In this document: piece by piece, positions 52,397 through 61,425 of the stretch
Layout: every line of letters begins with the position of its first letter
Numbering within the stretch: position 1 is the first letter of the stretch
From: Spiribacter salinus M19-40
GTDB taxonomy: Bacteria; Pseudomonadota; Gammaproteobacteria; Nitrococcales; Nitrococcaceae
DNA: 64,000 nt
Assembly (NCBI RefSeq): GCF_000319575.2
Contig: NC_021291.1
Coordinates: 1,302,001-1,366,000 of the forward strand
Reading direction: 5' to 3'
The notes under the pieces: model-generated
Told to the model about the DNA's origin: nothing
The model's database searches: none
The model's input: only the letters and a program-made list of their open reading frames with translations
Made by a program: the position numbers and the translations under genes

Positions 52397-53864
52397 AGCG
52401 CGCCAGCGCCCAGGCGGCCAGCACCAGCAAGGGGAAGATTTCCAGCCGCCCCAGCAGCATCAACAGGCTCATCAGCCCCGCCGTTGCCCACGGCATGTCA
52501 GGCCCGGCAATCCCGGTGGACAACCCCGAGTTGAACAACGCTGAGGCCGTGTCGAAGAACACATGCGCAAGCCGGGCTTCCTCCGGCAGGGTATGCAGCA
52601 CCAGGAACACCCCAAGCAACCAGAGCAGCATAAAGATGCCGACAAGGCGCGCGGCGATTCGCCCCAGCCGGGCGAACTGACCGGGTGTCACCCGTTCGCC
52701 GTCATGCGGGAGGATGACCACCTCGTGGGGACTCGCGCGCAACTCGCGTAACTGCCCCAGCAGATCTCGCAGCAACACGTTGACCCGCAGCAGCTTAATC
52801 CCCCCGCTCGTGGATCCGGCCATGCCACCGGTGATCACGGCCACCAGCACCAGCAGCAGTGCGGCATCGCCCCAACTGGCCAGATCAACGCTGGTAAAAC
52901 CGGCGGTGGTCAGGGCAGAAACCCAGAGAAACGCGGTCGACACACCCCCCCAGTCGCCCATGGCGAGCCAGCGCTCCAGCCACAGCAACACAAGCCCACC
53001 AACGGTAAGCCAGACCAGCAGCCGTAGCTCGTCGGTGCGCCAGACACTCGGCAGGGGGCGCCGCTCCACAATCAGCCGGTAGTGCACGAGAAAGCTCACC
53101 GCGCCTGCCAGCATCACGGGAATGTAAGCCAGCTGGACGGCCCCCGAGGCCTGCATGAGGCTGTCATCCGTTATTGAGAACCCGCCGGTGGCAATGGCGG
53201 TCATGCCGTGATTGATCGCGCGCCAGAGGGGCTCCCCGGCAAGCCAGAGCAGGCCGATGCCCGCGATGGTATAGCCCAGATAAATCACCCAGATGGCCCG
53301 CACGGTCGATTTGACCGTGGGCAGGATCTTCTCCTCCCGGGCCTCGGAGAAATACAGATTAAGCGCGCCCCGGTCAGCCGGTAACACGGCAATGAGCAGC
53401 AGGATGACGCCAATGCCTCCCACCCACTCACTGAACGAGCGCCACCACTGGATGTGCGCCGGCAGCTCCGAGGCCGTGGCCACCACGGTCAGACCCGTCG
53501 AGGTAAACCCCGACACGGACTCGAAAATCGCATAGACGGGGAACTGGAACACTGCGAGCGCCAGGGCCATCGCTGAGCCATCCGGGGCTAACCGCGCCGA
53601 CGCAATAAAGGGCAAGGCACCCAGAAGCGCAATCAGCAGCCAACTGATCGCCGCGATCTGCATTGACTGATAGCGCTGGAACGCGCCCGCGTGCCGACCC
53701 ATCCAGACCAGCCCCTGCCCACCGAACAAGGCGAGCCCCGCGGTCCAGCCGAGACCCACCAGGCCCCAGCGCTCGTCTGCCCACCAGGCCACGGGCATCG
53801 ACAAAAGCGCCATGATGCCCGGGACATGCAGCAAAAACCCGGTACCGCGCAGGACCTCGCGCAA
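52395..53864 (-). CDS. trkH: Trk/Ktr potassium uptake membrane subunit TrkH
   Basis: Potassium-translocating subunit. The 489-residue protein has the four pore-loop repeats with their filter glycines: FESVSGFTSTGLTVV, MTAIATGGFSI, ALTTAGFTSVDLASWG and ASALFNSGLSTGI. The gating region is around VITGGMAGSTSGGIKLLRVN. It starts 3 bases after the trkA stop. In a halophile this system keeps high cytoplasmic K+ during osmotic stress, complementing proVWX. Confidence 0.95.
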   Translation of the reverse strand: MREVLRGTGFLLHVPGIMALLSMPVAWWADERWGLVGLGWTAGLALFGGQGLVWMGRHAGAFQRYQSMQIAAISWLLIALLGALPFIASARLAPDGSAMALALAVFQFPVYAIFESVSGFTSTGLTVVATASELPAHIQWWRSFSEWVGGIGVILLLIAVLPADRGALNLYFSEAREEKILPTVKSTVRAIWVIYLGYTIAGIGLLWLAGEPLWRAINHGMTAIATGGFSITDDSLMQASGAVQLAYIPVMLAGAVSFLVHYRLIVERRPLPSVWRTDELRLLVWLTVGGLVLLWLERWLAMGDWGGVSTAFLWVSALTTAGFTSVDLASWGDAALLLVLVAVITGGMAGSTSGGIKLLRVNVLLRDLLGQLRELRASPHEVVILPHDGERVTPGQFARLGRIAARLVGIFMLLWLLGVFLVLHTLPEEARLAHVFFDTASALFNSGLSTGIAGPDMPWATAGLMSLLMLLGRLEIFPLLVLAAWALAR

Positions 53865-53867
53865 AGC

Positions 53868-54545
53868 CTAGCCTTCTCCCGTGGACTCGCGGAACAGGCG
53901 CCGCCGCCGGCCCCGTAACCGTTGCGTTGCAAAAAGCACGAGCCCGTCCCCAGCAGCCAGCGGCTCATCCGGCTTGAGCAGCTGCGTTTCACCCTCACGA
54001 ACGCGAGCGATGATCTCCAACGTTTCATCGAGCACGCCATCAGCATGAATCTGCTCCGCGGTCCGCCCGGTCAGCGGGGAGGCCGCATCCACCTGCAGCT
54101 CGATGATCTGCTGGCCATCTCGCAGGGTGGTCACGTCGCTGGCTTCAGGCAGCAGCGTAATATCCAGCAAATGCTGCGCCACCAGCCGCTCGGGGTCGGC
54201 CAGCACCCGCACGCCGAGGCGTCGGAAGAGATTCACATGACCAGGCTGATTCACCGTGCTGGTCAGCGTGGCAACCCCCGCCTCCTGGCCCAGCAACATC
54301 GCCATGATATTCACCGAGTCATCGGTCGTGGTGGCGATCAGCGCCTCAGCATCGTCGAGCCGACTTTCCTCCGGGAAACGATCATCCCCAACGCCCATGG
54401 CCAGAACGCGCACGTCGTACTCACGGGCGGCGGCCTCGGCCAGGGTCTCATCCGGCTCGACCAGGACAACGTCATGTCCACCCGCCAGGGCGCGTTCAAC
54501 GAGTCGGCTGCCCACCGGGCCGGCCCCCAGAATGATCAGGTTCAT
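53868..54545 (-). CDS. trkA: TrkA-type regulatory subunit with a single RCK unit
   Basis: Cytosolic NAD(H)-binding gating protein of the K+ transporter. The 225-residue protein has one TrkA_N Rossmann domain (NLIILGAGPVGSRLVERAL, acidic residue in VVLVEPDE, ATTTDDSVNIMAMLLGQEAG) and one TrkA_C domain (ELQVDAASPLTGRTAEQI). E. coli TrkA has two such units in about 458 residues, so this is the half-size form like KtrA. The start at 54545 follows GAGGAGACAGGC. The trkA–trkH order, 3 bases apart, points to a dedicated pair. Confidence 0.9.
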   Translation of the reverse strand: MNLIILGAGPVGSRLVERALAGGHDVVLVEPDETLAEAAAREYDVRVLAMGVGDDRFPEESRLDDAEALIATTTDDSVNIMAMLLGQEAGVATLTSTVNQPGHVNLFRRLGVRVLADPERLVAQHLLDITLLPEASDVTTLRDGQQIIELQVDAASPLTGRTAEQIHADGVLDETLEIIARVREGETQLLKPDEPLAAGDGLVLFATQRLRGRRRRLFRESTGEG

Positions 54546-54588
54546 GCCTGTCTCCTCTTCCATGGCGGTGTGTTCGACGCCGTCTGCA

Positions 54589-55569
54589 TCATACGCTCAG
54601 CGCCGGCTCCTGCATGGCAGCGGCCTGCTCGCGCAGGGCGAGCACGTGGTCCTCCCAGTAACGGTCGGTGTTAAACCACGTGAACGTGCTGGGAAAAGCC
54701 GGGTCATGCCAGCGCTGGGCCAACCAGGCGGCATAGCGCATCATCCGCAGCGTTCGCAGCGCCTCCAGCAAAACCAGTTCCCGCGGATCAAAGACATGAA
54801 AATCCTCATATCCAGCCAGCAAATCCCCCAGCTGGAGGGTGCGCTCGGTGCGATCGCCGGAGAGCAGCATCCACAAATCCTGAACGGCCGGACCCGTCAG
54901 ACAGTCATCCAGATCCACCAGGTGGGGGCCCGCGTCTGTCCAGAGAATGTTGCCGGGATGAAAATCCCCATGCAGGCGAATCGGCGACCAACCACCGGCC
55001 CGATCAAAGGCGGCGTTGATATCCACCAGGAGGTCATCCGTCAGCGAGGCATAGGCACTCGCCAAATGCCCGGGGATCCAGCCCTCGCCCAGTAGGAAAT
55101 CGCGGCTCCCCGTCCCCATCGACTGCGGGTCCATAGCCGGGCGATGCGCAAATGCCCGGGCATGACCGACGGCATGGGCTCGGCCCAGCAGCCGCCCCAG
55201 CCACTCACGGGTATCCGCATCATCAAGCGGGGGTGCATGGCCACCGCGGCGCGGGTAGACCGCGAAGTAAAATCCCGCATGCGTCCCCACCGTGTGTCCG
55301 TCAAACGCCAGCGGCGGGACCATGGGAATGTCATGCGCCGCCAGCTCTTCGGCAAACGCATGTTCTTCACTGAGCGCGTCTTTTGGCCAGCGCCCGGGCC
55401 GATAGACCTTCAGGATGACCGGATCTGCCTCCTCGACACCCAGTTGATAGACCCGATTTTCGTAGCTGTTCAATGCCAACAGGCGCCCATCCGGGTGCAG
55501 ACCGGTGGACTCAAGCATGTCCAGCAGCAGACTCGGCCCCAGTTCGGAAAACGGATGGCTGGCGCTCAC
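54589..55569 (-). CDS. srkA: Stress response Ser/Thr kinase SrkA (RdoA/YihE)
   Basis: A kinase of the aminoglycoside-phosphotransferase fold that counters stress-induced death in E. coli. The 326-residue product (E. coli 328) has SYENRVYQLG, the ATP Lys in VILKVYRPGRW, the catalytic loop RLHGDFHPGNILW and the metal Asp in LVDLDDCLTGPAVQDLWML. The GTG start at 55569 overlaps the stop of the PHP gene (GTGA), as expected for coupled translation. The place between rnm and trkA suggests a stress-linked operon. Confidence 0.92.
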   Translation of the reverse strand: MSASHPFSELGPSLLLDMLESTGLHPDGRLLALNSYENRVYQLGVEEADPVILKVYRPGRWPKDALSEEHAFAEELAAHDIPMVPPLAFDGHTVGTHAGFYFAVYPRRGGHAPPLDDADTREWLGRLLGRAHAVGHARAFAHRPAMDPQSMGTGSRDFLLGEGWIPGHLASAYASLTDDLLVDINAAFDRAGGWSPIRLHGDFHPGNILWTDAGPHLVDLDDCLTGPAVQDLWMLLSGDRTERTLQLGDLLAGYEDFHVFDPRELVLLEALRTLRMMRYAAWLAQRWHDPAFPSTFTWFNTDRYWEDHVLALREQAAAMQEPALSV

Positions 55570-56411
55570 GCGGCGGTCTCCCAGCGCGGCCACACCGGTG
55601 TCAGATCCACCGGGGGCGGGCCAAACCCACCAATACGAATCCATGGAAAATCGGGATCATGGAAGTCCGACCCCATGGAGGCCTCCAGGCCAAAGCGACG
55701 GGCGAGTGCCGCGGCTGCAACGACATCGTCACGGCCGCCACCGCCATTGCTGACCTCGATCGCCCCGCCACCGGCCTCCACAAACGCTTTCACCGCCGCG
55801 CGCAGAGCACCCCGGCTGAGCCGGTAGCGCAACGGATGGGCGAAGACCGCGACGCCGCCCGCGCCGTGAATCCATTGCACCACCTGATCGATAGCGGCCC
55901 ACTCCACCGGGGCATAACCCGGACGACCCCGCTGGAGATAGCGATCGAAGGCCTTCTGAATCGTCCGTGCATGCCCGGTTTCCATCAGGTCGCGGGCGAA
56001 GTGCGCCCGGCCCGGCACGCCCGCACCGACCAGGGCCTCCACCCGCGCAGCAATGCCCTCGACACCCGCTTGCTCCAGCCGCTCCGCGATCCGAGTCGCC
56101 CGACGATGGCGCTCCGCCTGCTGCTGCGCGACCCCAGCCATTAACCCCGCCTCGGTGGGATCGATGCCCAGGCCCACGATGTGCACCACGCCACGCGCCC
56201 AGCGGGCCGAGAGCTCAATCCCCGGTACAAAGGTCACATCGGCCTCGCGCGCTGCCGCGTCGGCGCGCGTTAGGCCATCGAGCGTGTCATGATCGGTGAG
56301 TGCCATCATGCGGACACCCGCGGCGGCCACCCGAGCGACCAGGTCCTCCGGCGTTAAACGGCCATCCGAAGCGGTACTATGCATGTGAAGATCGATGGGG
56401 CTGACGGACAT
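55566..56411 (-). CDS. rnm: PHP-domain phosphoesterase, RNase AM type (Rnm/YciV)
   Basis: In E. coli this family removes extra nucleotides from 5' ends of rRNA and degrades short oligonucleotides. The 281-residue protein has the PHP metal motifs IDLHMHSTASDG, ALTDHDTLDG, FVPGIELSA, GRAHFARDLM, AVFAHPLRY and GSDFHDPDFPW. The ATG at 56411 gives MSVSPIDLHMH. It is divergent from argD and is the first gene of the rnm–srkA–trkA–trkH run. Confidence 0.9.
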   Translation of the reverse strand: MSVSPIDLHMHSTASDGRLTPEDLVARVAAAGVRMMALTDHDTLDGLTRADAAAREADVTFVPGIELSARWARGVVHIVGLGIDPTEAGLMAGVAQQQAERHRRATRIAERLEQAGVEGIAARVEALVGAGVPGRAHFARDLMETGHARTIQKAFDRYLQRGRPGYAPVEWAAIDQVVQWIHGAGGVAVFAHPLRYRLSRGALRAAVKAFVEAGGGAIEVSNGGGGRDDVVAAAALARRFGLEASMGSDFHDPDFPWIRIGGFGPPPVDLTPVWPRWETAA

Positions 56412-56422
56412 GGCGAGCAATC

Positions 56423-56451
56423 TTGTGGCGCTGTGCCCCCCATCCTATAAT
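56423..56451 (+). promoter_or_regulatory. Promoter of argD–argF
   Basis: TTGTGG (56423-56428) and a perfect TATAAT (56446-56451) are spaced by 17 bases. The predicted start is near 56458, immediately before a terminator-like hairpin in the leader. No ARG-box-like repeat was recognised. Confidence 0.65.
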
Positions 56452-56459
56452 GAACGGCT

Positions 56460-56487
56460 CGGCAGCCGCAGGCTGCCGTTTGTTTTT
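56460..56487 (+). terminator. Terminator-like hairpin in the argD leader (possible attenuator)
   Basis: CGGCAGCC (56460-56467), loop GCA and CGG-rich GGCTGCCG (56471-56478) form a perfect eight-base stem followed by TTTGTTTTT (56479-56487). This is an intrinsic terminator by structure, but it stands after the argD promoter and directly before the CGGAGG ribosome site. No plus-strand gene lies upstream for it to end. A second stem, CGGCT (56455-56459) with AGCCG (56464-56468), would exclude it. Confidence 0.6.
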
Positions 56488-56501
56488 CGGAGGTCATTGC
56501 C

Positions 56502-57698
56502 ATGTCAGCGGCCCTCATGCCCACCTACGCACGCCTGCCCGTCGCCTTCCAGCGCGGCCAGGGCGCGTGGCTGGAAGACACGACCGGTCGGCAGTATCTG
56601 GATGCCCTCACCGGTATTGCTGTCTGCGGCCTGGGCCACGGCCATCCGGCAGTGGCCGCCGCACTCGCCGACCAGGCCGCAACGCTGGTGCATACCTCCA
56701 ACCTCTACGATATTCCGCATCAGAACGCCCTCGGCGAGCGACTGTGTGCGCTGTCCGGACTCGATCAGGTGTTTTTTGCCAATAGCGGGGCGGAAGCGGC
56801 AGAGGCCGCCATCAAGCTTGCCCGGCTTTATGGCCATCGCCGCGGCATCGAGCAGCCGGAGATCATCGTGGCCGAGAATGCCTTTCATGGACGAACACTC
56901 GGTGCGTTGGCGGCAACGGGCAATGCCAAGGCACAGACCGGCTTTGGGCCGCTGCCTGCCGGTTTCGTCCGTGTGCCGTACAACGACCCGGCCGCTGTCG
57001 AGGCCGCAGGCACGGAGCAGACCGCCGCCGTGTTCGTCGAGCCGATTCAGGGCGAAGGCGGCATTGTCGTACCTGATGACGACTACCTGGCGGCACTGCG
57101 GCGCATCTGCGATGACCGTGGCTGGCTGTTGATGCTCGACGAGGTGCAGTCCGGGGTCGCCCGAACCGGGCAGTGGTTCGCCCATGCCCACGCCGGCATT
57201 CGCCCCGACGTGGTCACGCTGGCCAAGGCCCTCGCCAATGGCGTACCCATCGGGGCGTGCATTGCCGGCGGTGCAGCCACCGGCGTGCTCGGCCCTGGCA
57301 GCCACGGCACCACGTTCGGCGGCAACCCCCTCGCCACCCGCGCCGCGCTGGCCGTCCTCGATGTCATTGAGGCGGACGGCCTGGCTGCACGGGCGGCCAC
57401 CCTGGGCACACGAATACGCGAGGGATTTCGGGATAGGCTGGCGGGCGAGCCCGGCGTTCGCGAGATCCGGGGCCGTGGCCTGATGATCGGCATCGAACTG
57501 GCCCACCCGTGCCCTCAACTCGTGGCGCAGGCGCTGGCGGCCGGGCTACTCATCAACGTGACCGCCGGCCAGGTGGTTCGCCTGCTACCCCCCCTGATCA
57601 TGAGCGATGCAGAAGCCGACCAGCTGGTTTCCACACTCGCCCCCATGATTCTGGCGGTGGCCCGTGAAACTGATAGCCCGGCTGTTGCCGGCGCCTGA
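56502..57698 (+). CDS. argD: Acetylornithine aminotransferase
   Basis: Class III PLP aminotransferase of arginine (and often lysine) synthesis. The 398-residue protein has TGIAVCGLGHGHP, FFANSGAEAAEAAIKLAR, ENAFHGRTLGALAATGN, EPIQGEGGIVVP, LMLDEVQSGVARTG, the PLP lysine in VTLAKALANGVPIGA and HGTTFGGNPLA. A CGGAGG ribosome site precedes the ATG. argF follows 21 bases later, so the two arginine genes form an operon. Confidence 0.95.
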   Translation: MSAALMPTYARLPVAFQRGQGAWLEDTTGRQYLDALTGIAVCGLGHGHPAVAAALADQAATLVHTSNLYDIPHQNALGERLCALSGLDQVFFANSGAEAAEAAIKLARLYGHRRGIEQPEIIVAENAFHGRTLGALAATGNAKAQTGFGPLPAGFVRVPYNDPAAVEAAGTEQTAAVFVEPIQGEGGIVVPDDDYLAALRRICDDRGWLLMLDEVQSGVARTGQWFAHAHAGIRPDVVTLAKALANGVPIGACIAGGAATGVLGPGSHGTTFGGNPLATRAALAVLDVIEADGLAARAATLGTRIREGFRDRLAGEPGVREIRGRGLMIGIELAHPCPQLVAQALAAGLLINVTAGQVVRLLPPLIMSDAEADQLVSTLAPMILAVARETDSPAVAGA

Positions 57699-57719
57699 CC
57701 GCAACCCGGAGCATTCCCC

Positions 57720-58622
57720 ATGGCAGCCCGTCATTTCCTGACCCTGGCCGATCTGGACTCAACTGAGCTGGAAGCCCTGCTCCGCCGGGCTGCGGAGCTC
57801 CGCGCCCTGCATCATGCCGGCTCGCTCCATGAACCCCTCCGGGGCCGAGTGCTCGGCATGATCTTCGAGAAATCGTCGACACGCACCCGGGTGGCATTCG
57901 AGGCCGGTATGGCCCAGCTAGGGGGCAGTGCGATCTTCCTGTCACCGCGTGACAGCCAACTCGGCCGCGGCGAGCCCATCGAAGACACCGCACGGGTCCT
58001 GTGCAGCATGGTCGATGCGGTGATGATCCGGACGTTTGCCCACGAGAACGTCGAGCGGTTCGCCAGCGCCTGCCGAGTGCCGGTAATCAACGGGCTGACC
58101 GACGACCATCATCCATGTCAGCTCCTGGCCGATCTGCAAACCTGGCAGGCGCATCGCGGCGCAATCACCGGACGCACCGTGGCCTGGATGGGGGATGGAA
58201 ACAACATGTGTCGGTCGTGGATGCAGGCGGCTGAGCGCATGGGGTTTCAGCTCCACATTGGCTGTCCAGCCGACTACATACCGGCCGACCTCGACGCCTA
58301 TCCGGCAACGCGGCATATCATCGACCCCGAAGAAGCCGTGAAGGGCGTCGATCTGGTCGTCACCGATGTCTGGGCGAGCATGGGAATGGAAGAGGAGCAG
58401 GCGACCCGTCTGGCCGCCTTCCGGCCCTACCAGGTCAATGAAGCCATCATGGCAGAGGCTGCAGACGATGCGCTTTTCATGCACTGCCTGCCAGCCCATC
58501 GAGGAGAAGAGGTCAGCGCCGCGGTCATCGACGGCCCACAGAGTGTGGTGTGGGAGGAAGCCGAGAACCGACTCCACGCCCAGAAAGCCCTGCTGGAGTG
58601 GTTAATCGCCGGCACCGCATGA
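57720..58622 (+). CDS. argF: Ornithine carbamoyltransferase
   Basis: Makes citrulline from ornithine and carbamoyl phosphate. The 300-residue protein has the carbamoyl-phosphate loop [15 protein letters not shown], the HPCQ motif in [37 protein letters not shown] and the ornithine-site [11 protein letters not shown]. The gene is convergent with phoU, 10 bases apart. The anabolic role is inferred from the argD neighbour. Confidence 0.95.
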   Translation: MAARHFLTLADLDSTELEALLRRAAELRALHHAGSLHEPLRGRVLGMIFEKSSTRTRVAFEAGMAQLGGSAIFLSPRDSQLGRGEPIEDTARVLCSMVDAVMIRTFAHENVERFASACRVPVINGLTDDHHPCQLLADLQTWQAHRGAITGRTVAWMGDGNNMCRSWMQAAERMGFQLHIGCPADYIPADLDAYPATRHIIDPEEAVKGVDLVVTDVWASMGMEEEQATRLAAFRPYQVNEAIMAEAADDALFMHCLPAHRGEEVSAAVIDGPQSVVWEEAENRLHAQKALLEWLIAGTA

Positions 58623-58632
58623 GGGCGCTGGC

Positions 58633-59355
58633 CTAGTGCCGGTCGCCCGTCGCCTCTTCGGCCATTTGCTCGAAGCTGGTGTGGCGCACGTCCTTGCCCC
58701 GCACGAAGTAGATCACGTACTCGCAGATATTCCGGGAGCGGTCGCCAATCCGCTCCAGCGAACGGGTGGCCCAGACGATGTCCAGCACCGGGGGGACTGA
58801 CTTCGGATTATCCTCGAGGTATTTCACCAGGTTGCGGATGATGGCGTCGTACTGCGCATCGGCCTTGATGTCCTCCTGGGCCACGCGCACCGCCTGCTCG
58901 GCATCCATGCGCGCGAAGGCATCCAGGGCACCACGCACCATGTTTTTCACCTGCTCGCCAAGCGCCCCAATCTCGCTCATGGGGCTGCGACGGCGATCCT
59001 CATCCAGCAGGTGCAGGGCCATCCGCCCGACCCGCTCCGCCTCGTCACCAATGCGCTCGAGGTCCGTAATGGCCTTGATGACAGCAACGACGAGGCGCAG
59101 GTCACTCGCGGCCGGCTGACGACGGGCGAGCACGTTCGTGCAGGCCTCATCCAGCTCGACCTCCATGGCATTGATGCGGTAGTCCGACGTGACCACCTGC
59201 TCACCCTTTTCCTGGTCACCAGAGACCAACGCCTCCAGCGCCGCCTCCAGCTGCTGCTCCACGAGCCCACCCATGGTCATGACCCGGGTGACGATCTGCT
59301 CGAGATCCTCGTTGTACTGCCGGGAGATGTGCTGGGAAAAACCTTTCTTGTCCAT
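58633..59355 (-). CDS. phoU: Phosphate-specific transport system accessory protein PhoU
   Basis: Negative modulator of PhoR signalling, connecting it to the Pst transporter. The 240-residue protein starts MDKKGFSQHISRQYNEDLEQ and contains two three-helix PhoU repeats. The metal-binding motifs are in ITDLERIGDEAERVG and ATRSLERIGDRSRNICEY. The start is supported by AGGAG about 12 bases upstream. It is the last gene of the pstSCAB–phoU set. Confidence 0.96.
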   Translation of the reverse strand: MDKKGFSQHISRQYNEDLEQIVTRVMTMGGLVEQQLEAALEALVSGDQEKGEQVVTSDYRINAMEVELDEACTNVLARRQPAASDLRLVVAVIKAITDLERIGDEAERVGRMALHLLDEDRRRSPMSEIGALGEQVKNMVRGALDAFARMDAEQAVRVAQEDIKADAQYDAIIRNLVKYLEDNPKSVPPVLDIVWATRSLERIGDRSRNICEYVIYFVRGKDVRHTSFEQMAEEATGDRH

Positions 59356-59377
59356 GTCGCGTACCGCTCCTGCGGGC

Positions 59378-60226
59378 TCAGCCGAATCGGCCGGTAATGT
59401 AGTCTTCGGTGCGCTGCTCGCGCGGATTGGTGAACAACGTATCCGTGTCGTTAAACTCCGCAATCTGGCCCATGTGGAAAAACGCCGTGTAGCCAGCGAC
59501 GCGGGCGGCCTGCTGCAGATTATGGGTAACAATGACAATGGTGTAGTTGTCTTTGAGCTCGTGAATGAGCTCTTCGACCGTCGCCGTGGCGAGTGGATCG
59601 AGTGCCGAGGCCGGCTCGTCCATCAGGATCACCTCGGGGTTCACGGCGATGGCCCGAGCAATGCACAGGCGCTGCTGCTGCCCTCCGGAAAGCTCCGTGC
59701 CCGGTGTGTGCAGGCGGTCAGCCACCTCGTTCCAGAGGCCGGCACGCTTGAGCGATGATTCAACGAGGCCATCCAGCTCCGAGCGTGACGTGCCGGTGCC
59801 ATGCAGGCGCGGTGCATAAGCGATGTTTTCGTAGATGCTCTTCGGGAACGGGTTTGGTTTCTGAAACACCATGCCGACGAAGGTACGTAGCTGCACCACA
59901 TCAACGCTGGCGTCGTAGATATCCTCGTCATCCAGGGTGACATCACCCTGGATGCGGACCTGCGGAATCAAATCATTCATGCGGTTGAGGCAGCGCAGGA
60001 ATGTCGACTTACCACAGCCAGACGGACCAATGAGCGCCGTCACCTCGCGAGCGTACATGTCCAGGCTAATGTCATGCAGGGCCTGGGTATCGCCATACCA
60101 CAGGTTTAAATCGCGAGCGCGCATCTTCACCTCGGGCGCGTTGGCGCGCTCAGGCGTGGTGGCGTCGTTGTTCTCGGCCATGGTCTGCGTCTCCGCCGCC
60201 GTCACATTTTCGCTCTTAGTTTCCAT
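59378..60226 (-). CDS. pstB: Phosphate ABC transporter ATP-binding protein PstB
   Basis: ATPase of the high-affinity phosphate importer. The 282-residue protein has a non-conserved polar N-terminal tail of about 35 residues. The family sequence [19 protein letters not shown] follows, with Walker [23 protein letters not shown] and Q-loop [18 protein letters not shown]. The signature [16 protein letters not shown] and Walker [13 protein letters not shown] complete it. A GAGGA site precedes the ATG at 60226. Confidence 0.97.
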   Translation of the reverse strand: METKSENVTAAETQTMAENNDATTPERANAPEVKMRARDLNLWYGDTQALHDISLDMYAREVTALIGPSGCGKSTFLRCLNRMNDLIPQVRIQGDVTLDDEDIYDASVDVVQLRTFVGMVFQKPNPFPKSIYENIAYAPRLHGTGTSRSELDGLVESSLKRAGLWNEVADRLHTPGTELSGGQQQRLCIARAIAVNPEVILMDEPASALDPLATATVEELIHELKDNYTIVIVTHNLQQAARVAGYTAFFHMGQIAEFNDTDTLFTNPREQRTEDYITGRFG

Positions 60227-60243
60227 GAAGTCCTCGCGAGTCG

Positions 60244-61413
60244 CTACCAGCGACGTTCAAACCGCCGCCGCAGGAATACGGCCGTTGCGTTGAGTGTAAG
60301 CAGAATGGCCAACAGCACCATGATGCCGGCACCCGTCTTCTCGACAAATGCCTTGCGGGGCTCACTCGCCCAGGTGAACACCTGCGCGGGCAGCACCGTG
60401 GCCGAATCGAAGATACTGGTTGGCGCATCCGGAATGTAAGCGATCATGCCCACGATAATCAGCGGCGCTGTCTCACCCATGGCCTGCGCCAGGCCGATGA
60501 TGGTACCGGTCAGGATGCCGGGCAGCGAGAGTGGCAGCACATGATCCCGAACCACCTGCCAGCGCGAACAGCCCATCGCAAACGCCCCCAGGCGAATGGG
60601 GTCGGGCACGGCGCGCAACGCGGCTCGGGTGCTGATAATGATAATGGGCAAAGTCATCAGGCCCAGGGTCAATCCGCCGACCAGCGCCGACGATCGCGGC
60701 ACCCCGAACGTATTGATGAACACCGCCAGGCCCAGGAGGCCGAAGATGATCGACGGCACCGCCGCCAGATTATTGATATTGACCTCGATGAGCTGCGTGA
60801 GCTTGTTGTCCGGCGCAAACTCCTCAAGATAGATCGCTGACATCACGCCAATGGGGAAGGCAAAAACCAGGGTGACGAACAGCACCAGGATCGACCCAAC
60901 GGCGGCCGAGAAGATACCCGCCATCTCCGGGAGCTTCGAGTCACCCGACGTAAAGAATGCCCAGTTGAAGACATTGCGGATGCGATCTTCCTCCGCCAGC
61001 CGATCAACAATGGGTGCCAATTCTGGATCAAGCTCTTCGTTTCCTTTCAGGTACTGATCGACGCGGCTGTAGACCGGCACCCAGACCTCACGCGTGCTTC
61101 CCGCCAGCTCTGGGTTGTTGCGAATCTCCAGCGGAATGGACCGAACCGCGCCGCGGGAGACGACCTCCCGCAACTCTTCCTGAATTGCAAAGCGTCCGAT
61201 TCGCTCGGCGCGCTCGTTATAATCCAGCGTGACCTGAATTTCGCTGCGCCAGAACGCGCTATAGCCCTGGGTAATGATGTCGGCAAAAAACGCCAGGATG
61301 ATAGCGAACGCCACGAAGAGCGCTGTAATCGTATAGGCCTTGAATCGCGATTCGGTCCGGTAACGGGACCGGATACGCGGGTCGTTGGCTGATCCAGTGA
61401 GTCGTCTCTGCAT
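60244..61413 (-). CDS. pstA: Phosphate ABC transporter permease PstA (long form)
   Basis: Inner-membrane permease subunit. The 389-residue protein is about 90 residues longer than E. coli PstA. After the first helix ([22 protein letters not shown]) there is a roughly 110-residue soluble, acidic periplasmic segment (about 50-165). The BPD_transp_1 core follows, with [36 protein letters not shown] as the coupling loop. This matches the DUF3333-containing PstA variant common in marine gammaproteobacteria and relatives. Confidence 0.94.
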   Translation of the reverse strand: MQRRLTGSANDPRIRSRYRTESRFKAYTITALFVAFAIILAFFADIITQGYSAFWRSEIQVTLDYNERAERIGRFAIQEELREVVSRGAVRSIPLEIRNNPELAGSTREVWVPVYSRVDQYLKGNEELDPELAPIVDRLAEEDRIRNVFNWAFFTSGDSKLPEMAGIFSAAVGSILVLFVTLVFAFPIGVMSAIYLEEFAPDNKLTQLIEVNINNLAAVPSIIFGLLGLAVFINTFGVPRSSALVGGLTLGLMTLPIIIISTRAALRAVPDPIRLGAFAMGCSRWQVVRDHVLPLSLPGILTGTIIGLAQAMGETAPLIIVGMIAYIPDAPTSIFDSATVLPAQVFTWASEPRKAFVEKTGAGIMVLLAILLTLNATAVFLRRRFERRW

Positions 61414-61425
61414 CCCAGGCCCCGT

